DNA of 64,000 bases from VXPQ01 sp964608315 (lineage in GTDB: Bacteria; Bacteroidota; Rhodothermia; Rhodothermales; VXPQ01). The notes beneath the pieces are model-generated. The model had not been told where the DNA came from. It saw nothing but the letters and a program-made list of their open reading frames with translations, and did no database searches. Both the position numbers and the translations under genes were made by a program. Below, one piece after another: positions 1 to 9,034 of the stretch (within the stretch, counting starts at the first letter, position 1; each line of letters opens with the position of its first letter). The stretch spans positions 179,893 to 243,892 of the forward strand of contig CAZSNF010000002.1 in assembly GCA_964608315.1 (NCBI GenBank), read 5' to 3'.

Positions 1-2
1 CG

Positions 3-803
<801 letters not shown>

Positions 804-880
804 GCCAGCGCCCTGCCCTCCACCTGCCGCTTTTTCAGAAAACCGGACTCACGCTCTTCGCTACAATACGGTGAACAGAT

Positions 881-1372
881 ATGACGCTTGAAGCCCTTCT
901 TGCCCTGCTGGACTATCACTATTGGGCCCGGGACCGGCTGCTCGATGCGGTGGAGGAGATCGCCCCCGACCGCTTCCGTAAGGATATGGGGAACAGTTTT
1001 CCCTCTATTCGGGACACGTTGCTTCACATCGTGTTTTCCGAATGGGTATGGCGCTTGCGCTGGGAGGGGGAGCCGCTGCCGCCGTTTTTCGATCCGAAGG
1101 ATTTCGAGGCCGTACAGGATATTCGCGCGCGCTGGATCGAGGAGGAGCGCGAAGTGCGGCGCGTCGTTGATGAGGTCGGCCCGGACGGCCTCGGCCATGT
1201 GTTTCGCTACGCCGAACTCGATGGCCAGCAGACCCGGTCCGTTTTCTGGCAGTCTGTGCAGCATGTGGTCAACCATGCTGCCTATCACCGCGGGCAGGTC
1301 ACGACGATGTTGCGCCAACTCGGGGCCCGGGCGCCGGATAGCCAGGACCTGATTGCGTTCTATCGCCTGTGA
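881..1372 (+). CDS. DinB family metal-binding four-helix protein
   Basis: A 163-residue DinB/YfiT-like protein. The family forms a four-helix bundle binding a divalent metal through three histidines, and many members are thiol-S-transferases or stress-induced proteins. Visible features are LDYHYWARDRLL at the N-terminus (helix 1), a first histidine near residue 48 (LLHIVFSEW), and the C-terminal pair in QHVVNHAAYHRGQ near residues 127-135, which match the metal-ligand positions of the family. Length is normal for DinB. The stop overlaps the start of the following Fic-derived gene by four bases (GTGA), so the two are probably co-translated. The substrate cannot be read from the sequence. Confidence 0.88.
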   Translation: MTLEALLALLDYHYWARDRLLDAVEEIAPDRFRKDMGNSFPSIRDTLLHIVFSEWVWRLRWEGEPLPPFFDPKDFEAVQDIRARWIEEEREVRRVVDEVGPDGLGHVFRYAELDGQQTRSVFWQSVQHVVNHAAYHRGQVTTMLRQLGARAPDSQDLIAFYRL

Positions 1373-1953
1373 TCGAAAAGCCGCCATACGAGATCACAGC
1401 GGACATTCTTTCCCTCGTTGAACGCATCGGCGAAGCGATCGGGCGAGCGGAGGCGGCGGGCGTCTCGCGGGATGCGCGGCTGCGGCGGGCCAATCGCATC
1501 CGTACGATTCGCGGCACGTTGGCCATAGAAGGCAATACCCTCAGCGAGGAAGAAATCTCCATGATCCTCGACGGCAAGCCCGTTGCCGCCCCGCTGAGAG
1601 ATACTCAGGAGGCCCGCAACGCGATTAAAGCCTATGATCAATACGGGCGATGGAATCCCGCCAGCGAGAGCGATCTTCTGGAGGCCCTCCGGGTTTCCGG
1701 GGCGGGCGACCAAGTAAGCGACCAGGTAAGCGACCAAGTAGCGCAGTTGATCGCCGCCTTGCGGGCAGGCCCGAAATCCGCTGCCGAGCTTATGGGGATG
1801 ATGGGACTATCGCATCGCCCTGCCTTTCGCAAAAACTACCTCCATCCGGCCATGTCCGCAGGGCTGGTGGAAATGACCCGTCCCGAATCGCCCACGGCGA
1901 AGAATCAGAAGTATCGGTTGACGGTGCGGGGCAGAGCAATCCTGAGAGATTAG
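1369..1953 (+). CDS. Fic-derived protein with the catalytic Fic core deleted
   Basis: A 194-residue remnant or derivative of a Fic (AMP-transferase) protein. The N-terminal ~105 residues match the Fic N-terminal domain, including the inhibitory-helix signature TLAIEGN (S/T-x-x-x-E-G/N, class II Fic) and an LSEEEI-type segment. The C-terminal ~85 residues are the winged-helix tail of Fic proteins (AELMGMMGLSHRPAFRKNYL). Between them, the roughly 120-150 residues with the HPFxDGNGR catalytic loop are missing and the frame is kept across the junction (LLEALRVSGAGDQVSDQV). The GTG start at 1369 overlaps the DinB stop. It cannot AMPylate by itself. It may be a regulator, an antitoxin-like piece or simply decaying. 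The in-frame deletion is seen; any function is inference. Confidence 0.82.
   Translation: MIEKPPYEITADILSLVERIGEAIGRAEAAGVSRDARLRRANRIRTIRGTLAIEGNTLSEEEISMILDGKPVAAPLRDTQEARNAIKAYDQYGRWNPASESDLLEALRVSGAGDQVSDQVSDQVAQLIAALRAGPKSAAELMGMMGLSHRPAFRKNYLHPAMSAGLVEMTRPESPTAKNQKYRLTVRGRAILRD
1708..1743 (+). repeat. Three 12-base tandem units encoding DQVS
   Basis: Inside the Fic derivative, the unit GACCAAGTAAGC recurs at 1708, 1720 and 1732 with one or two changes and encodes DQVSDQVSDQVA. It sits at the hinge where the catalytic core is missing, next to the winged helix. Similar DQV-rich hinges are known to me from full-length Fic proteins, so the repeat probably predates the deletion. Confidence 0.8.
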
Positions 1954-1961
1954 GCGAGAGG

Positions 1962-2145
1962 CGGTGATTTTTGTCCAGGTGGGGCGTATCCCGCAAGGAG
2001 AGATGTGCGGTCTGGATTAGGCCGGGCGGCGTCCGCGAATTTTTGGCCGGATGGGGCGTATCCCACAGGGAGAGATGTGCGGTCTGGATTAGGCCGGGCG
2101 GCGTCTGCGAATTTTTGTCTGGATGGGACGTATCCCACAGGGAAA
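1962..2145. repeat. 72-bp tandem repeat, about 2.5 copies
   Basis: A direct tandem repeat with a 72-base period. The unit core GGGGCGTATCCC begins at 1981, 2053 and (as GGGACGTATCCC) 2125. Copies differ at only a few bases. The period is divisible by three, so both strands stay open across it and show spurious repetitive peptides. It lies between the end of the Fic derivative and the promoter region at 2198. No spacer diversity is seen, so it is not a CRISPR. I see no function for it; it may be an intergenic minisatellite. Confidence 0.9.
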
Positions 2146-2197
2146 GGGGGTTGTGAAGGTGGTCCGGGGTAGCGAAATTTACACTATCTGAAAAAAT

Positions 2198-2260
2198 TCA
2201 ACAAATATGTTGACAACAAGATTGTTGAGTATTATATTGCGTTCAACCGTTTTGTTGAAC
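2198..2260 (+). promoter_or_regulatory. Sigma-70-like promoter with three palindromic operator-like sites
   Basis: An AT-rich stretch with three perfect inverted repeats: TCAACA-AATA-TGTTGA at 2198-2213, CAACAA-GA-TTGTTG at 2214-2227 and GTTCAAC-6 nt-GTTGAAC at 2241-2260. All share the half-site TTCAACA/TGTTGAA. A -35 TTGACA (2210-2215) and a -10 TATATT (2233-2238) are exactly 17 bases apart and interleave with the palindromes. This is what an autoregulated, repressor-controlled promoter looks like. The first codons downstream (2265) belong to a broken ATPase gene, so the promoter may now drive the AAA-TPR gene at 2437. Confidence 0.72.
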
Positions 2261-2264
2261 GAAG

Positions 2265-2404
2265 ATGATCGCCATGAGATCGTCAACCGGCCGCTGGGTA
2301 AGCGGCGAAGATTTTTCGATGGCAGCCAAGCGTCGCCCATGGCGCGGATGCGTATCCGTGACTGCCATGGTCTCCTGCAAAAGCGCTGCTGCGATGCGCT
2401 ATAA
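2265..2404 (+). pseudogene. 5' remnant of an AAA ATPase gene, frameshifted
   Basis: From the ATG at 2265 the frame reads MIAMRSSTGRWVSGEDF, which matches the start of a family of small AAA ATPases (STGRWVxGEDFFDRE...). Adding one T to the T-run around 2312-2316 restores GEDFFDGSQA and continues to RIRDCHGLL, comparable with the family's region just before the P-loop. The frame then ends at 2404, before any Walker A motif. So only the first ~45 codons survive, with a one-base deletion. The promoter and operators upstream are intact. Recognition of the family is from memory of its N-terminal motif. Confidence 0.5.
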
Positions 2405-2410
2405 CATAGG

Positions 2411-2425
2411 GGACACTCTGATTAA
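2411..2425. repeat. Solo end of the interspersed ~260-bp element
   Basis: The 15 bases GGACACTCTGATTAA are identical to the terminal inverted repeat of the element copies at 16286, 58138 and (with changes) 17912 and 63027, but no second end is nearby. They are directly followed by GGACAC. The overlapping AAGGA at 2424-2428 is positioned 8 bases before the ATG of the AAA-TPR gene and may be its ribosome binding site, so the repeat end may contribute to that gene's translation. Confidence 0.65.
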
Positions 2426-2436
2426 GGACACATGCA

Positions 2437-5157
2437 ATGAATGAATCACGCAGGCGCACCATCCGCGCATTCAATCCCGGGACGTTCCAGTCCGATGAGG
2501 AGATCATCAGGCAATTCGTGGTCAGGCAGCGCGAGCTCGGCGTCGTGCTCGATATTCTCCGAAGGAACATCAAGGCGTTTTTTTACCAGCCTGTCCTGGT
2601 CGTTGCGCCTCGCGGTCAGGGCAAGACCATGCTGCTGGCCCGGGTTGCGGCGGCGTTGAACACCGACACGGAACTCTCCGAGCACTTTTTGCCGGTTCGG
2701 TTCATGGAGGAAAGTCACGAGATATTCAATCTTGAGGACTTCTGGCTTGAAACCTTGTTCTACCTTGCGCGGGAAAGCGCTGAGCACGATTCCGGCCTTG
2801 CACAGGAACTGCAGGAGGCGCATGCCGACCTGGTCAAGCGGTGGAACGAGGAAGCGCTTGTCGATCACGCCCGCGCCACAGTTCTGGAGGCTGCGGACCG
2901 TTTGGGCAAAAAACTTGTCCTCATGGTCGAAAACATACAGGACCTTTATGAAAACGTAAACGACGATTTTAGCCGGCAACTTGGCGGGACGCTGCAATCG
3001 GAATCGCAGATCGTGCTGCTCGCCACCGCTACGAGCCGATCAGGAGGGGCGGACGATGTGGAGCAGCCGTTCCTGGAGTTGTCCCGAACCATTGACCTCG
3101 AACCGCTGGATACGGAAGAATGCCGTCGCTTGTGGAAAGTGATCAGCGGAGAGGACGTGAGCGGGCGGGATATCAGGCCGCTTGAAATTCTGACCGGGGG
3201 CAGTCCTCGCCTTCTGGTCATCGTCGGCGGTTTTGCGCGGAGCCGGTCCCTGAGTCAGCTGCTGGAAGAAGTGGTGCAATTGATCGACGACCACACCGAA
3301 TATTTCCGTGGTCACCTGGAGGCGCTGGCCAAGACCGAACGCCGGGTATATCTCGCGGCGGTCGACCTTTGGCGCCCGTCCAGCACGGGAGAAATCGCGG
3401 AGCGGGCCCGCATGGACGTTCGAACCGTATCGGCCTTGCTTGGCCGTCTTGTCGACCGGGGAATGGTCACTGTGGAGAGGATTGGAAAGAAGCGGCTTTA
3501 CGTTGCTGCGGAACGCCTTTACAGCATCTACTATAAACTGCGCCGCGAACGGGACGAGGCGGCTGTAGTGAGCAGTCTGATCCATTTTATGGCTGTGTTT
3601 TACAGCCCAAAGGAAATGGCCGAGAGGTTAGACAGGCTGATTGCGGAAGCGAAGCGGTTTCCAGGTATTCGGACGGGTATTGAACGGGCGATTGCCGAAG
3701 CGCCGGATATTGCCCAGCTGTTCCCTGGCGTTGCGGAACCACAAGTAGCTTATAAATCCGTTCCAGATACGACGGATGGCAATGAATGTATCGAACGATT
3801 GCTCGAAGAAATTGCCGCGATGTTCCAAAAGGCGGAAGCGCACAAGGAAGCCGGCGATTGGGCATCGGCGATTATGATCTATGACGAGTTGATCGTTCAG
3901 TTTGACTCCAGCGACGACCCCGATATTCAGGCGCAAGTCGCCTGGGCCTTGTCCGGCAAGGGGGATGTCCAAAGGGAACTCGAGGATTTTGCATCGGCGA
4001 TTGCGACGTACGAAGAAGTAATCAAGAGCCTTGGCGACTGCGAAGCGCCGGAATGCCAGTATCTGGCTTCCTGGGCCTTGTCTCAAAAGGGAGATGTACA
4101 CCTGGAACTTAACGATTTTGATGCGGCGCTTGCGGTTTACGATGAAGTGATCGAGCGCTTTGGCTGTAGCGATATACCGATAATCCAGGCGCTGGTCGCC
4201 GGATCGTTGTCCGATAAGGGATATATATTCGGACATTCATTCGGAGATGATGCGCAGGCGCTGGCGGCCTATGACGAAGTGATCGAACGCTTTGGCGATA
4301 GTGATGAGCCAGAATTGCAGGATCAAATAGTCTGGGCCTTGCGCCAAAAGGGGATTTTTCAAGGACAGCTTGGCGATTTTACGTCGGCGCTGGTCGTCTA
4401 TGACGAAATAATCGTCCGTTTTGGAGACAGCGAATCACTTGATATCCAGGCCTCGGTTGCCTGGACCTTGTTCGAGAAGGCGGACGCCCACCTCCAACTT
4501 GGCGATTTTACAGCGGCGATTGCGGCCTGCAACGAAATTATTGAGCGTTTTGGCGCCAGTGATGCAGAAGACCTCCGGATGCCGGTTGTTTGCGCGCTGT
4601 TCGATAAAGGCATAAGGCAACTGGAAATGGGGCATGCGGAAGAAGCGCTGCGCACGCGCGAGGAGTTTACGCGGCGATCCGGTGCACTGAGCGATTTATC
4701 AAAGATAGGCTGCGCGCTGCGGGCAATATGGATGCGTACCCCACTTCTGATGGCGTCGGGCTCTCTGGAGGTCGCCATGGAAATCTTTCGATCCATGTAT
4801 GTGTTGTTCGTGCCTGGCGAGGCGACAATGACGAACGAGATGCAAAAAATGGCGCCTGACTTGATTGCGGCTGGCGTCCCGCCGCATCATCTTGTCGAGA
4901 TATTGTCGAGCGATACTATAAAAGCCATTGCGTTGAGGCCCTTGATCGTCGCTCTCCTCCAGTATGCGGGCGAAACGGCTCGCGCACCTGTGGAGGTCCT
5001 TGAGGTCGCGGCGGATATCCGGAAGCGGATTGAGGAAAGGATGGCGGGAGGCGCGGGTGTGGATGTGCCGACGTTTCCCGGAACTGGACTCATGCCCGGC
5101 GTAGACCTGAGCGATTCGGCCTCTCTGTCCGATCTCATGGAAGAGGATCGGGAGTGA
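2437..5157 (+). CDS. AAA ATPase with winged helix and tandem TPR-like repeats
   Basis: A 906-residue soluble protein with a STAND-like layout. Residues ~15-300 are an AAA/P-loop domain with Walker A APRGQGKT (57-64) and a Walker B-like strand LVLMVENIQD near 160. A winged-helix segment follows near 310-370 (STGEIAERARMDVRTVSALLGRLVDRG). From ~455 to ~760 there are about seven tandem helical repeats of 40-45 residues built on A-x-x-x-YDE-V/I-I-x-x-FGDSD, which are TPR-like. Such proteins are often sensors or regulators, and several STAND families act in phage defence; the trigger is unknown here. The ATG at 2437 is preceded by AAGGA 8 bases upstream. It converges on the OLD-like gene at 5272. 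Confidence 0.8.
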   Translation: MNESRRRTIRAFNPGTFQSDEEIIRQFVVRQRELGVVLDILRRNIKAFFYQPVLVVAPRGQGKTMLLARVAAALNTDTELSEHFLPVRFMEESHEIFNLEDFWLETLFYLARESAEHDSGLAQELQEAHADLVKRWNEEALVDHARATVLEAADRLGKKLVLMVENIQDLYENVNDDFSRQLGGTLQSESQIVLLATATSRSGGADDVEQPFLELSRTIDLEPLDTEECRRLWKVISGEDVSGRDIRPLEILTGGSPRLLVIVGGFARSRSLSQLLEEVVQLIDDHTEYFRGHLEALAKTERRVYLAAVDLWRPSSTGEIAERARMDVRTVSALLGRLVDRGMVTVERIGKKRLYVAAERLYSIYYKLRRERDEAAVVSSLIHFMAVFYSPKEMAERLDRLIAEAKRFPGIRTGIERAIAEAPDIAQLFPGVAEPQVAYKSVPDTTDGNECIERLLEEIAAMFQKAEAHKEAGDWASAIMIYDELIVQFDSSDDPDIQAQVAWALSGKGDVQRELEDFASAIATYEEVIKSLGDCEAPECQYLASWALSQKGDVHLELNDFDAALAVYDEVIERFGCSDIPIIQALVAGSLSDKGYIFGHSFGDDAQALAAYDEVIERFGDSDEPELQDQIVWALRQKGIFQGQLGDFTSALVVYDEIIVRFGDSESLDIQASVAWTLFEKADAHLQLGDFTAAIAACNEIIERFGASDAEDLRMPVVCALFDKGIRQLEMGHAEEALRTREEFTRRSGALSDLSKIGCALRAIWMRTPLLMASGSLEVAMEIFRSMYVLFVPGEATMTNEMQKMAPDLIAAGVPPHHLVEILSSDTIKAIALRPLIVALLQYAGETARAPVEVLEVAADIRKRIEERMAGGAGVDVPTFPGTGLMPGVDLSDSASLSDLMEEDRE

Positions 5158-5271
5158 TGGGTGTACGCTTTGAGGGATTGTGGAGGAATGTGCGAAAAAC
5201 GCCCCGTTTCGTCTTCTACGGGTGGAAATCTCAATAAAAAAATAGCCCCTGCTCAAATACGTCGAAACAAA

Positions 5272-6909
5272 CTACTCCATCGCAAGCGGTGGGGTAGTTA
5301 ATTCGATAGAGAAATGTTCGGCAATGGCGTTCAATTTTTCGACCACTTCTGGGTTAATCTCCTCTTTTGTCATCTGTGCCGCAATTTGATAATACTCGCT
5401 TTCTTTGATATCTAATCCTGCCGTATTAAATATATTGGCAAGAACACTTTTTGCTTTGGTTCCCTGAAGGTAATCAGATAATTCAAAAGGATTCTCGTGA
5501 AGTGCCGGAGGCAAATGCTTATCCATATATGCCACTACCTTCTCGGCCATCTGTTCTCCTCCGATACACTCTACGAAACGAACTATAGATTGAGGATGAA
5601 TTAAATAGCTTTCGATTTCGTACCTATTCCAGTGCAGGCGCGTCATGCCTTTAGGAAGAGCAGGTGTCTCACTATGGTCTTTTCCATCGCCGTCACACAA
5701 CTCCACGCCACAAAAGTCGGGTACGAGCAACCGAATAGCAGAAAAATGTTTTACCGCAGGCCATTCATGTTGGGCAGTTTCCGACACAAAAGGCTTTTCC
5801 AAAAATGGCAAAATGGGATGCCCTCCAATGCGCGCCCACTCCTTCAATATGGGGATATCTGTGGAGCCTTCAACATATAATATTCCCGGTTCGGTTTTCG
5901 CAAGCAAAATGTCTACATTTTCCAGATAGAGGGTGTGTGATAAATTTCTTTTATGCTCGATCTTATGCAATTTACTGCCTAGCAGGCGGAGATCGTCTTC
6001 GGTAGCAACATTTATAAGTCGTTCCGAATGCGTAGCAATAATTAATTGAGATTTGTTCTGGCGAGCATGTTCGCGCAAATTTCGGTACATTTTGTCCTGT
6101 AACAAGATATGAAGATGCGCGTCCGGCTCGTCGATAAGCACAACCGATGCTTTTTTGTGTAGCAAAACAGCGTAAACTAGTAATATCTGCAGGAAACCAC
6201 TTGCCGCACTATTCAGATTGTAAAAAACATCTTCTTCTGAATGTCTATAACCGGCGAATATTCCTTCTGTGCCCTCGCTCGGAATTAACAATTCGTATCC
6301 AAAAAAAGAATAGATAACTTCCTGTAGGGCCTGCCATTTTTGACTATCCTGACTAATTGCAAGTAACAGATTGCGCAATATGCTGCCAGCTTGTGCACGG
6401 GCGAGTTTCGCTGGAATCTCTACAGATCCTCCATAGATTGGCTCTTTAATGTCTATCCCTGAGAGGGGAGGAACATATATTGCTGTGAGAGGATCGTCAC
6501 GGTATTGGTCTAGATCGCTTTCGTTTACATCTTTCGCCGGACGAATGTCGGCTAATTCCTGTCCTTTATAGAGAACCTCAAAGCCGATTTTCCATTTTTC
6601 TGTATATAGCCATAAAGAGGCAGGCTCTTCAATATTTTTGCCTTGCCACAAGTGATTGAAATCTGCTAAGGGCACCGAGTTAAATCTTAAAATATTAAGA
6701 TTGCTGCTTGGATAATTTCCATCTTCTTCGCGTGCTAGATCATGCTTATTGTTCGACCATTGAGAGGCGAACTCCGACCAAGAGGCGATAGCCTGGAGAA
6801 GTGTCGTCTTGCCGGAGTTATTTGGACCAGCAACTACAAGATGATCTGGAAGTTCGAACTCCAGATGCTCAAATTTTTTAAAATTCTTGACAACAACTTT
6901 ATTGATCAT
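5272..6909 (-). CDS. OLD-like AAA ATPase with TOPRIM domain (last gene of the poly-ubiquitin-like operon)
   Basis: A 545-residue protein of the OLD/AAA_15-AAA_21 type. The N-terminus has the SMC-like start NKVVVKNFKKFEHLEFELP, Walker A GPNNSGKTT (28-36), a signature-like region before 270, and Walker B VVLIDEPDAHLH, followed by the H-loop IIATHSERL. The C-terminal part begins ILYVEGSTDIPIL and then has DGDGKD, matching the acidic TOPRIM residues of OLD nucleases. It is predicted to be an ATP-regulated nuclease. Its start overlaps the DUF6527 stop by 11 bases, making it the fifth gene of a fully overlapping operon with ubiquitin-like genes. The DNA is clearly AT-richer than the flanking host genes. 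Nuclease activity is inferred. Confidence 0.85.
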   Translation of the reverse strand: MINKVVVKNFKKFEHLEFELPDHLVVAGPNNSGKTTLLQAIASWSEFASQWSNNKHDLAREEDGNYPSSNLNILRFNSVPLADFNHLWQGKNIEEPASLWLYTEKWKIGFEVLYKGQELADIRPAKDVNESDLDQYRDDPLTAIYVPPLSGIDIKEPIYGGSVEIPAKLARAQAGSILRNLLLAISQDSQKWQALQEVIYSFFGYELLIPSEGTEGIFAGYRHSEEDVFYNLNSAASGFLQILLVYAVLLHKKASVVLIDEPDAHLHILLQDKMYRNLREHARQNKSQLIIATHSERLINVATEDDLRLLGSKLHKIEHKRNLSHTLYLENVDILLAKTEPGILYVEGSTDIPILKEWARIGGHPILPFLEKPFVSETAQHEWPAVKHFSAIRLLVPDFCGVELCDGDGKDHSETPALPKGMTRLHWNRYEIESYLIHPQSIVRFVECIGGEQMAEKVVAYMDKHLPPALHENPFELSDYLQGTKAKSVLANIFNTAGLDIKESEYYQIAAQMTKEEINPEVVEKLNAIAEHFSIELTTPPLAME

Positions 6910-7264
6910 GTCTGTTCACCTCCGGTACAATAAGGGGGGGGCTTTCGCTCCATACGATACGACCTTTCCTTAGCCAATAATGACAACGGCAAGGTAATCC
7001 GGTTACATGAACTGAGGGTACAAGCGAAATTTGCCCGTCCTCATGTTCTCTTATACGCCATCGCTTGTCCACCTGGGATGATACATCCAAGTGGACAACT
7101 CGTCGACATGCCTTGCGAGGACATACAATCGCGGCATAAAACGGATGTTTCCGTCCTCCAATGATGTAGATCGTATTTTCTTGAGGATCGTCGGGCAAGT
7201 CCTCCACCCACTCAGTGTTGTAGGGACGAAAACGCGCCCATATATTGAAAATGAATCTAAGCAT
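6899..7264 (-). CDS. DUF6527 family small zinc-binding-like protein
   Basis: A 121-residue protein matching the DUF6527 pattern: an aromatic N-terminus, YIIGG, then CPRKAC (C48, C53), HLD, WRIREHEDGQISLVPSV, and PCRCHYWLRKGRIVW (C92, C94, H95). The paired Cys/Cys and Cys/His sites suggest a treble-clef or RING-like zinc site. Such proteins recur in bacterial ubiquitin-like operons, where a role as an E3-like or target-recognition factor has been considered; that role is inference here. It overlaps the E1 stop by 8 bases and the OLD-like start by 11 bases, so it is translationally coupled on both sides. Confidence 0.75.
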   Translation of the reverse strand: MLRFIFNIWARFRPYNTEWVEDLPDDPQENTIYIIGGRKHPFYAAIVCPRKACRRVVHLDVSSQVDKRWRIREHEDGQISLVPSVHVTGLPCRCHYWLRKGRIVWSESPPLIVPEVNRHDQ

Positions 7265-8651
7265 GGCTGGTGTTATTTTTTACGAGTAAGCTTCCGTCTC
7301 CTGTTCCCATGTACCGTCTCATTAATAAGTGGGGGTCTCCTTCATCCACAGTGTGTTCATAGCATCCATGCACCAGGCGAAACCGTTGAGTCGAAAATTC
7401 GGCATTGGGGTCAAATCGGTAGGCGTGAATACGGGCCATGAAGTCATTAAACGCCAAGCACGCCGCCTGCATGTTAACAGACATCACTGCCGGTTGTTCC
7501 TCACCAACGGCGGCTAAATAGCCGGCAACACGCTGCTGTTGGTAGTGAGCAGGGTCTTTTCGCTGCCAATCTTCGGCCGTCACCTGTTCCATAGTGTACG
7601 CGCCACGCGACAGCAGACTTTCTCCTTCTGGATGCATATAATGCGACACGGCATCGGCAGCGGTGATACCACCTTTACCGTCAGTCTCAAGATGCACTCC
7701 TACGTCAAAATAGGGAATCAGGTAAGCGCTTGCCAGGCAATCAAGGTGGTACCGTCCAAAGGCGGAATCCACGCAGCCAAAGATCACGTCGCAATCTACC
7801 AAGGCGTTGACAACATCCGGTGAATCCGTCAGCCCTTGGTAAGCATCCACTTTGGTTTCCATACCGATCTTCTGAATAGCCTGTTCAATCGCCAATACCT
7901 TGGGCTGCTGGTTATGAGCATCATCTATGGTGCTGTTGATGATACGATTCATATTTTTTTCTTCTACTATATCATTGTCCACGATCACCAACTCGCCCAC
8001 GCAATTACGAACAAGTAGTTCAATGATTATGCTGCCCGTGCCTGAGCAACCGACAATCCCTACCCGCATAGTACGCAACAAGTCCAATGTTCCCTTGCCC
8101 AAAGTTTGCGCGAGCTTATCTTGGTAGGCTGTTTGTCCTTGGGATTTAAGAAACTTCCAGATATGAATATTGTCGCCGACTACAGAAACAGTTGGCATAT
8201 CGCAGAATGTTCCATGTGCGTCCACCGTACGAGCCTCGATCTGGCCATTCGACAACATAATGGCAGATCCATTTAGTCGTCCGTCGTCAAACCAATTGCA
8301 TACAGAAGAAAATAATTCCCGGTCGTTATGATTGTCGATTTCTGAAAATCCACCACACCCGTTAGGATGGGAGTGAATAGTGACGATAGACAATCCTTCC
8401 CGGTCTATATCACATATTTTGTTTGGCGAAAAGCAGTCACCAAAAGGCCAAGAAATAAAATCTTCCTTTCTCTCCGACAGATGATGCGGCGGATACAAAA
8501 TATCTGAGACGATGAGGCGACGATGCAGTTTCCCTCTCCCCTGATTACACAACAAAACGGCGGCAGCTTCCAGTCCATCCCCTGGGAAAAGGTGATTGAA
8601 AACCGCCTCACATTGATTCGCGGTCATAGTAAGGATGGCCGTTGTCATCAT
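7257..8651 (-). CDS. JAB/JAMM peptidase - ThiF/E1 fusion protein
   Basis: A 464-residue two-domain protein. Residues ~1-150 are a JAB/MPN+ metalloprotease domain with a perfect JAMM motif: H93-x-H95-x7-S103-x2-D106 (HSHPNGCGGFSEID). Residues ~175-440 are an E1/ThiF adenylation domain with the nucleotide loop GIVGCSGTGS (198-207), VDNDIVEEKN and the arginine-finger-like MNR near 236. Cys residues at 287, 293 and 305 are candidate thioester sites; the CxxC zinc pair typical of MoeB/ThiF is not obvious. It would activate and also process or remove the ubiquitin-like protein encoded two genes upstream. Start overlaps the E2 stop by four bases (ATGA). Confidence 0.92.
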   Translation of the reverse strand: MMTTAILTMTANQCEAVFNHLFPGDGLEAAAVLLCNQGRGKLHRRLIVSDILYPPHHLSERKEDFISWPFGDCFSPNKICDIDREGLSIVTIHSHPNGCGGFSEIDNHNDRELFSSVCNWFDDGRLNGSAIMLSNGQIEARTVDAHGTFCDMPTVSVVGDNIHIWKFLKSQGQTAYQDKLAQTLGKGTLDLLRTMRVGIVGCSGTGSIIIELLVRNCVGELVIVDNDIVEEKNMNRIINSTIDDAHNQQPKVLAIEQAIQKIGMETKVDAYQGLTDSPDVVNALVDCDVIFGCVDSAFGRYHLDCLASAYLIPYFDVGVHLETDGKGGITAADAVSHYMHPEGESLLSRGAYTMEQVTAEDWQRKDPAHYQQQRVAGYLAAVGEEQPAVMSVNMQAACLAFNDFMARIHAYRFDPNAEFSTQRFRLVHGCYEHTVDEGDPHLLMRRYMGTGDGSLLVKNNTSHA

Positions 8652-9034
8652 CCGACTTCGATGTTTAGCTGATTTTTTATGTACTCAATATGCGTGACGA
8701 TAGAATCAATTCCCGGCTGCCATTGGTAATGACGCGACCAACGCTGCCAAGTCTGACCAAAATGAGTTTCTGGACTCAAAGCGTCTATTGATGAGCCATT
8801 TGATTTTGCAAGCGGAGGATAAAAATAAAACATATCCAACATTGATCCAGGATATCCGCTTGGAATGAGCACCATCAGCGTGGACTCTTCTATCGTGTAG
8901 CCTGTGGGAACGGAAAAATCGTTAATGCATAGGCCGTACTTGCCGTTACCCTCAGCAATTTTTTTCCACTTGGATGGATAATTTTTATCCAAATATTGGA
9001 TATCCTCCGGTGGTAATTCGTAGGGATTAATCAT
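8648..9034 (-). CDS. E2/UBC-fold protein (prokaryotic E2 family E-like)
   Basis: A 128-residue protein. The start is the ATG at 9034, which overlaps the multi-ubiquitin stop by 8 bases; longer upstream frames run through that gene and are not real. It shows the E2-fold pattern: helix 1 (PPEDIQYLDKNYPSKW), strands, the family hallmark LIPSGYPGSMLDMFYFYPPL, then TWQRWSRHYQWQPGIDS and a C-terminal helix. This fits the Prok-E2_E group associated with ubiquitin-like operons. The only cysteine is C36 in an early strand; no cysteine lies at the usual catalytic position after the YP loop. It may therefore be non-catalytic or use another chemistry. Confidence 0.78.
   Translation of the reverse strand: MINPYELPPEDIQYLDKNYPSKWKKIAEGNGKYGLCINDFSVPTGYTIEESTLMVLIPSGYPGSMLDMFYFYPPLAKSNGSSIDALSPETHFGQTWQRWSRHYQWQPGIDSIVTHIEYIKNQLNIEVG

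Noticed and set aside
1962..2145. CRISPR array
   Set aside because: Direct repeats with a 72-base period but no unique spacers: the whole unit is repeated. No cas genes in the window.
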